A DNA stretch of 64,000 nucleotides, from contig CACRSC010000023.1 of NCBI GenBank assembly GCA_902651635.1, positions 103,912 through 167,911 of the forward strand, read 5' to 3'. This DNA comes from Mastigamoeba balamuthi (lineage: Eukaryota > Evosea > Mastigamoebida > Mastigamoebidae). The notes beneath the pieces were generated by a model. It searched no databases and was not told the origin of the DNA. It worked only from the letters and a program-made list of their open reading frames with translations. The position numbers and the translations under genes are program-made. Position 1 is the first letter of the stretch. Each line of letters begins with the position of its first letter. Of the stretch, positions 61,935-64,000 are shown piece by piece.

Positions 61935-64000
61935 ATGTGGGTGTGGTGTCCCGAGGTCCCCGCCGAGAACGCCGTCGAGGTCACGCGCCACGACGGCTAC
62001 GTCGACGTGACGCAGAGCGCCGGCTACATCCCGTTGCGCTGACCGCCCTCCCCCTCCCCTCCCTCTCGCTTCTTCCGTTCTGTGCACCGCGTGGTCCGTT
62101 TTCCCTGACGTGTACGCGCGGTGGCGTGTCTCCTCCCCCACCCCACCCCCCCCGCCCTGCGCAGGTCGCCGTTCCCGCTCGCGGCCTCCGAGGCCACCGT
62201 CTACAGCGAGATTGTCGCCGGCAGCCTGACCCGCTTTGCCGAGCGCGTGCGTCTGTTTGGCCGTTGTTGTTTGCCCTCTGTCGTTTGCTACCCGCACTTG
62301 CCTTGTTTCCTCAGCCCTGGGGCTTGAAATGGGGGGGGCTTTGTGGGGCGTGTGGGGCCTTCCGAGCTGACTCCCACTCCCCCACCCTCTTTCCTTCCCG
62401 TCGTGGCAGCCGTGCCTGGGGTACAGGCGCGACCTGGGCGACGGGAAGTTCGCCGACTACGAGTGGATGACGTACGCGCAGGTGTCGCGCCTCGTGGGGC
62501 AGCTGGCGACGGTGCTGTGCTCGGAGCGCCTGGGCAGCCTGCCCGCGCGGGCCAGCGTCGCCATCCTCGCGCCCAACTGCCCGCAGTGGACCGTCGCCGA
62601 GCTCGCCTGCGCCCGCCAGTCGCTCGTCAGCGTCCCGCTCTACACGACCTTCGGCATGCCTGCGCTCGCCTTCATCCTCTCGCAGGCCGCCTGCCGCGCC
62701 GCCGTCGTCGCCGCGGAGCTCCTCCCGGCCCTCGTCCAGTCGCTCACCATCGCGCGGGCGGGCAGCGGCTGCGCGCTGACGCACGCGATCGTGTTCAGCG
62801 CCAAGCCCGGGTGGGCGCTGGGCGACGAGGACAGGGCCAGGGCGGCAGAGCTCGGCGTGACGCTCGTCGCGTGGGACGAGGCGCTGGGGCAGGTCCAGGA
62901 GCCCGTGGCGCCCAGGGAGCCCGTGGCCGACGACGTGTGGTCGGTCGTCTACACGTCGGGGACGACGGGCGACCCCAAGGGCGTCGTCCTGACGCACAGG
63001 AACGCCATCGGCGGCACAGAGTCGACGCTGCAGTCGCGGCACATCGACTCGACTGTCATCCCCGTCTGCGATGAAGTCCACATCAGCTTCCTCCCGCTCG
63101 CACACGTGCTCCACTCCTCCCCCCCCACCTCCCGCTGGCCCTCGTCGTGACCCCTCTGTCTGCGCAGGTGTTTGAGAGGCAGTTCTCGCTGACGATGCTG
63201 AGGTCGGGGGCTCGCATCGGGTTCTTCTGCGGGCTGCTGCCGAAGCTCTTTGACGACATTGTGGCGCTGCGGCCGACGTTCCTCATCGGGGTGCCGCGCG
63301 TGTGGAAGCGCCTCTACGACAAGGTCACGCAGACGATCGAGTCGAGCGGCGCGCTGAGGCGCTACATGTTCAACTGGGCCTACTCTGTCAAGAGCGCCTA
63401 CGAGGAGCGCCGCTCGTGGCAGGTCATGCCCTGGGACCGCATCCTCTTCTCCAAGCTCGCCGCCAAGCTCGGCGGCAGGTGCAGGCAGCTCATCTCCGGC
63501 GGCGCCGCGCTGAGCCCCGAGCTCTCGGCGTGGCTCTCGCGCTGCTTCCTCGTCTACGTGCACAACGGCTACGGCCTCACAGAGACCTGCGGCGGCTGCG
63601 TCATCACGCAGCCCCCGCACTCGTGCCGCATCCCCGGCACCATCGGCTACCCGACGTTCCAGGCCGTCGTGCGCCTCGTCGACCAGCCCGAGCTCGGCTA
63701 CACGACAGCGCCGGCCGAGGGCGGCGTGGTCGCGGGCGAGCTGTGCATCTCGTGCCCGGGGCTGTTCCAGGGGTACTTCCACGACGAGTCGCGCACGGCC
63801 GAGGCGTTCCTGACGGGCCCCGCGGCCGAGGGCGGCAGGCGCTTCTTCCGCACGGGCGACGTCGCGAGGCTCAACGCCGACGGGACCATGTCCGTCATCG
63901 ACAGGGTCAAGAACATGTTCAAGCTCGCGCAGGGCGAGTACGTCGCGGTGGAGCTCCTCGAGACGATCTTTGGCCACTCGCCCCTGCTGCAGCAGGTCTG
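61935..64000 (+). CDS. Long-chain acyl-CoA synthetase (AMP-binding), 3' end outside the window
   Basis: Activates fatty acids to acyl-CoA through an acyl-adenylate. Exon 1 (61935 to about 62030) starts MWVWCPEVPAENAVEVTRHD. Exon 2 is about 62166-62248. Exon 3 (from 62410) reads CLGYRRDLGDGKFADYEWMT, then ILAPNCPQWTVAELAC, the P-loop YTSGTTGDPKGVVLTH (about 62951-62998, AMP-binding signature) and ISFLPLAHV. After an intron (about 63103-63169) come FLIGVPRVWKRLYDKV and NWAYSVK, the GYGLTETCGG motif (about 63571-63600), and FRTGDVA with VIDRVKNMFKLAQGEYVAVE. These match eukaryotic ACSL-type enzymes. Introns use GTTGCG, GTGCGT and GTGCTC donors. No signal peptide was recognised. The C-terminal domain is cut by the window edge. 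Confidence 0.92.

Overview
This is nuclear DNA of a GC-rich, gene-dense, intron-bearing eukaryote with short introns (mostly about 35-150 nt), not a prokaryote. A complete HYDIN gene and an IFT81 gene mean the organism builds a motile flagellum. A Rac-type GTPase, a seven-helix receptor resembling the cAMP-receptor class, a plant-style SCC2 with a PHD finger, and many ankyrin, LRR and pentapeptide-type proteins fit a free-living amoeboid or amoeboflagellate protist. A flagellated amoebozoan is my best guess, but this is inference; no rRNA or taxonomic marker is present.

Layout. Positions 1-2075 hold the 3' part of a 5'-truncated non-LTR retrotransposon on the minus strand (RNase H, then a zinc knuckle). 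Positions 2080-5130 form an AT-rich island with a decayed coding-like fragment, a diverged tandem repeat, tRNA-Ser(GCT) and a 321-bp MITE. From 5131 onward the sequence is GC-rich and packed with genes. In order: IFT81 (-), tRNA-Trp (+), an MFS transporter (-), a secreted protein (-), a class E-like GPCR (+), an MFSD1-like transporter (+), a Rac GTPase (-), a GPI-type beta-helix surface protein (-), a bestrophin-like channel (-), the cohesin loader SCC2 (+), a pentapeptide-repeat/zinc-finger protein (-), a small unknown (-), a Fun30/SMARCAD1-type SNF2 remodeller (+), a CaaX protein (-), an unknown (+), a 69-aa microprotein (-), an RI-type LRR protein (+), HYDIN (+, about 14.5 kb), an unknown (+), a membrane-anchored papain-family protein (+), a 78-aa microprotein (-), tRNA-Leu(CAG) (+), an unknown (+), a DGAT/SOAT-type MBOAT acyltransferase (+), a farnesyl-type CaaX ankyrin protein (+) and a long-chain acyl-CoA synthetase running off the right edge.

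Themes. IFT81 and HYDIN serve flagellar assembly and central-pair motility. SCC2 and the Fun30-type ATPase act on chromatin. The MBOAT enzyme and acyl-CoA synthetase, 2 kb apart, could act in sequence (fatty acid to acyl-CoA to neutral lipid). The GPCR, the Rac GTPase and two further CaaX proteins point to membrane signalling. Two genome-wide habits show up repeatedly: a near-palindromic GCGAGATTTCTC-like element roughly 30-140 bp upstream of many start codons, and 5' splice sites beginning GTGCG or GTCCG instead of GTAAG.

Exon boundaries were inferred by eye from reading-frame continuity, GT-AG signals and family similarity. Those stated as exact close in phase; a few junctions remain open and are flagged.
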